A DNA stretch of 64,000 bases from Anisakis pegreffii (Eukaryota > Nematoda > Chromadorea > Rhabditida > Anisakidae), in NCBI GenBank assembly GCA_035041965.1, contig JAPYMA010000105.1:172943-236942 (forward strand), written 5' to 3'. Both the position numbers and the translations under genes were made by a program. Positions 60,539 through 64,000 of the stretch are shown here, one piece after another. Every line of letters begins with the position of its first letter. The stretch's first letter is position 1. The notes beneath the pieces are model-generated. The model ran no database searches and was not told the DNA's origin. It saw only the letters and a program-made list of their open reading frames with translations.

Positions 60539-63500
60539 GATTGTTAGTTACGATTGCTTCAAATGAGTAGCACTATAAACGAATGAGTTTATATTTTCAT
60601 GTTATAAAAATAGAATGTTTTATATAATAGTGAATATAGTAACGAACGTAATATATAAAAATAAGTTATGTATTGGATATTACGATGGTCATCAGTAATG
60701 TGGATGTTTACGTTAAAATTGCATTCGCCGAGGGGGGATGTTGTTTATCGGATGTGAGGTGAATGGAGCGATTGGATTAGTTGGGTGGATGAGGAGTGTG
60801 TGTATAAATAATGTATGGTTTTTTGAAGAGACTAAAGATTATGTTCGATGTTGTTGTTGTTTTTGTCACTGTTAGGCATTGCTCGTTATTTCTCTAATAA
60901 TAGATCTGCTATGGGATGGATGGCTTCATGTTTTTGACGGATGAATAGAATGTTGTTGTTGTATCGTATTATATGCGCTTGATGGGTGACCGTGGATAAT
61001 TATTTACGCTTGCTTATATGTTCAGTCATCTCTTGTCGAATTTATTTTTGAACGTAGCGATAACACTCGTTTGATGTTGTTGTTGTTGGTATTCACTTAT
61101 CATCAAGTCCCCGTATCCATTTCTTTAACTTCACTTTTCCATTCATTCGCTCACTATGTTTATTGGATTACGCTTACCTGTGCATCTCAACTTGAAGAGA
61201 GTTCATCCAACTAGCCAAAATCACTTCTTATGCAATCTATATTAACCAGTAGTTTCCGTCTCAATTAGTTGGGTTCTGATTTTTCCAAGGAAGGCACTTC
61301 TATAAGAGGTGTACCACTACGAGCCCGGGTGTCCATTCAATAAAATCATTTCAACCAGTCAATTCCACACCCTAAGCAAATTTCATAAGCTCAATCATCG
61401 TTATCTGAAATGATAATATCTTAAACTGAGCTCAAGTCTTTTATATTTCATCAGATTCTTTTCACGTTGACGAATAATTATTTTGAAAGCAGTTTTATTT
61501 TTTAAAAAGATGAAAATATAATAATATTCCTTTGCCACCATACATACAATGCATATGGTTTCTGTGATTATTATTATTAATACTACAATTATTTATTATA
61601 TTATTATTGTTGTTATTATCATTTATGATTATTTGTTATTATAATCGTTGTAAGAAGCATAAAACGATATGAATGCAAACACATAAAGCGAAGCCTTCGC
61701 AATTAAATCGCATGCATGCATCATCGCATCGCCACGATGTCTGTCATGCATCGCTATCCCCGATCGACACCTCCTCTATACGATCACCATCCACAATCCA
61801 TAAGCCGTTTGAGCCCCTTTCTATGAACACTTGCAGCCCTCTCTCTCTCTCTCTTTTCTCTTTCACTTGCGGCTGTGCTATATTTTAATGTGGAAGGATG
61901 AAAGGCATATAGGAATTTCAGGTATGTTATTTGGATTTGTTTGTTTGTGTCTCGTGATAATAGCAGTGATAGGAAATGGATGGATGAACATCTCAGTGTG
62001 TGCTGATAACGAATGTGTACTGCTGATTCATTGATGGCAGTGAGAATGTTATGGGCGCATGTTTCGTTATTTCGTTTCACTTTTCTCTTTCGCTGTTTCA
62101 TTTTTCTTAAAGCATCATATGTTTTATGTATATGCATAAGACACCTAGTGAAGAATATCATTGATTCTTCCTCAGTTCAATTTATCTACAACAAGTGTAA
62201 TCAATCAATCAATAAATTTGTCTCGTCAATGCACATTTTATCTAATCTGATTTTTAAATATGGCCGAAATTGATGAGACAAAACTGTTTTCAGACAGCGG
62301 CGATATTTGTTTTTTGCTTGTCGTGGAATGGCACTGTTTTATGTATCTGCTGTTTTTCTATATCTTTCAACGATTTGTATTCATATTCTCCTTTAGCACC
62401 CTATTTTTGGGATAAATGTAATAATGAACAGAATGATTTGATGGATGGATGGGTGGGTATAAAAGTGAATGAATGCAATGAAGTTAATACGGACGGAATC
62501 GATGGTCGTTGGGAGAGGTACGCGACAAGGATTGATTGATTCATCATGCATGCGGAAGTTTTTTAAAATTAGCATGGAGGAAAACGAGCGAGAGAGAGGG
62601 AGAAGAGTGTGAGAAACGCGATGAATATATTGATTTTTGATGTGTGGTATGATTCGGATCAATAGTTAGTTATAGGAGCATGCTGTGATGACGAATGGAT
62701 TAATGTTTGTGTACGTGCTGGCTGCATAGCAGATAGAGGAATGCCATATGTCATATGCTGGCTGCTGAGCTGATGACTTGCTGAATACAGTCATCGATCT
62801 GAATGTGCTGATGCTGCATCATGATTTCTTCCATCCATCCAAATTGCGAGCACAACGCATCAAACATCATCACGCTTGTGTTTCTCTCTTTTCTCTTGTT
62901 ATTTTCATTAACCAATGCCAACAGCAAAGTGTTTGGTTTGCAAACGTTCCCAACATTTGAATTCCGCTCTTAGGGTTTAGGTGCTGAGAAATAGCGCGAT
63001 TTTGGGGTTTGGTAAAAAACGGCATCCTCTAGAATTTTGGTAATTTACTCAACTTTATTTCAACTTCAACCATTTGGATTATCTATCCCTGGACGGACAG
63101 TAGTCGGGATTTTGCAGACACCACTTCTCACAAACGTGTAGTATTATTGATTGATTGATCGATACTTGTTGTCTTTGACGTGTGATTATCTTACATCTTT
63201 CCCTCATTTTCATCCCTCCCAATCGTTCATTGCGTATGCATCGACGGTCAGTTACCTCTCGTAGTATACGCATTTCGAATGCTTGAAAAGGGATTAACTC
63301 TATGTTAGTTTGAAGAATATTCATGTTTACTTGATAATCAGCAATTAGTACTCGAACTGCTTATCTTAGACATGCGATGATAAGTAGTAGAAAAAGGAGT
63401 AGATAATTGAGTGATTATTATTGCTTGAACGCTATCATAAGCACATTATGACTGAGCATTGGTCACATGTAAAGTTAATTTCATCTAACGGTAAACAAAT

Positions 63501-64000
63501 ACTTCAACAAGTCGGCATTAATATGAAGTAACGACGATATTCATTCTAAATGACTGACTGTCTGTTAAAGTTGGTGTTAATTGTTCCCAGTCATCAGTTC
63601 ATCCCTTTAATTCTTCGCTCACAAGGTTCTTTGGGAAGCTGGTTTCTAATTCATTCACATCCATCCATTCGACGAAAGTGAAAGAAGCTAAGCATTAGAT
63701 TTTTTGGTTCGCATTTCATTTGAGCTGCTGCGCAATCAACTTTTTGTCTGTTATTATCACCATTATTTTCATTTTTACTCCATGTGTTGTGTTAATGTTG
63801 TCCTTTATAAAAGAAAACACTAGTATCATATGTTTATTTATTCCTCAGAACTTTACAAATTCATTTTACATTTGCACTCGAGACACTCTTAATCGCCAGT
63901 GAAAAGAAGAATTTGTATTTTGTTACATTTTACTTGATCCTTCGGCACTAAAATGCGTCATTTCAAAGAATGTCTTCAGCGATCTTCCACAAGCAGTATC
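58699..64000. other. Gene-poor right end with microsatellites
   Basis: No convincing gene. A (TTA)n run lies at about 60483-60539 and a (CT)n run at about 61839-61854. A 20-bp unit ATTAATATTTTCAAAATCAT is doubled near 60198-60238. A short frame at 61891-62033 with one TM-like stretch is discussed as a finding. Confidence 0.45.
60483..60539. repeat. (TTA)n trinucleotide microsatellite
   Basis: About 57 bp of near-perfect ATT/TTA repeats, with one TGT interruption near the left end. Confidence 0.9.

Noticed and set aside
1..64000. CRISPR arrays, bacterial operons or horizontally acquired blocks
   Set aside because: No regularly spaced direct repeats, no ribosome-binding sites with tandem genes; all genes have spliceosomal introns and similar composition.

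Overview
This AT-rich window is nuclear DNA from a nematode, most likely a chromadorean with a fairly spacious genome. The evidence is many short GT-AG introns, TTTCAG-type acceptors directly upstream of start codons (candidate spliced-leader sites), animal-specific gene families (biogenic-amine GPCR, PALS1-type MAGUK, homeobox, CTR9) and non-autonomous DNA transposons. The species cannot be named from the sequence. I built exon models by hand from splice phase and family resemblance. In the best genes every intron phase closes.

Layout. 1-3443: no gene seen. 3444-7258 (+): serotonin-1-like amine receptor, 9 exons, with a Tc1/mariner-type MITE in the third-loop intron. 8409-12152 (-): PALS1/Stardust/MAGU-2-like scaffold (L27-PDZ-SH3-GUK), 12 exons, convergent with the receptor. 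12495-15085 (+): PSMD5-like proteasome assembly chaperone, 10 exons, divergent from the scaffold over about 340 bp. 15308-16614: probable broken peptide-GPCR remnant. 16615-25500: mostly gene-free, with a perfect 20-bp hairpin. 25531-27536 (+): single-pass membrane protein of unknown family. 28685-31312 (+): tyrosine phosphatase. 31313-40059: gene-poor, with a tRNA-derived SINE and hAT-type elements. 40060-41225 (+): NOT/EMX-like homeobox gene. 43321-53230 (+): complete 22-exon CTR9 gene (PAF1 complex), with a CINP-like gene lying wholly inside its first intron on the same strand. 53231-64000: gene-poor, with one weak candidate gene near 57.9-58.7 kb, foldback DNA and microsatellites.

The genes are not an operon or a pathway; they are ordinary, independently transcribed animal loci. 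The most notable points are: the CINP-in-CTR9 nesting, with paired TCACGTGA boxes upstream; an intron of the MAGUK gene that looks as if it arose by tandem duplication; unusually many AAG/GAG 3' splice sites (18 of 57 modelled introns); several well-bounded small transposons; and a DSGLGS phosphodegron-like C-terminus on the unknown membrane protein. I found no clear undescribed multi-gene system.
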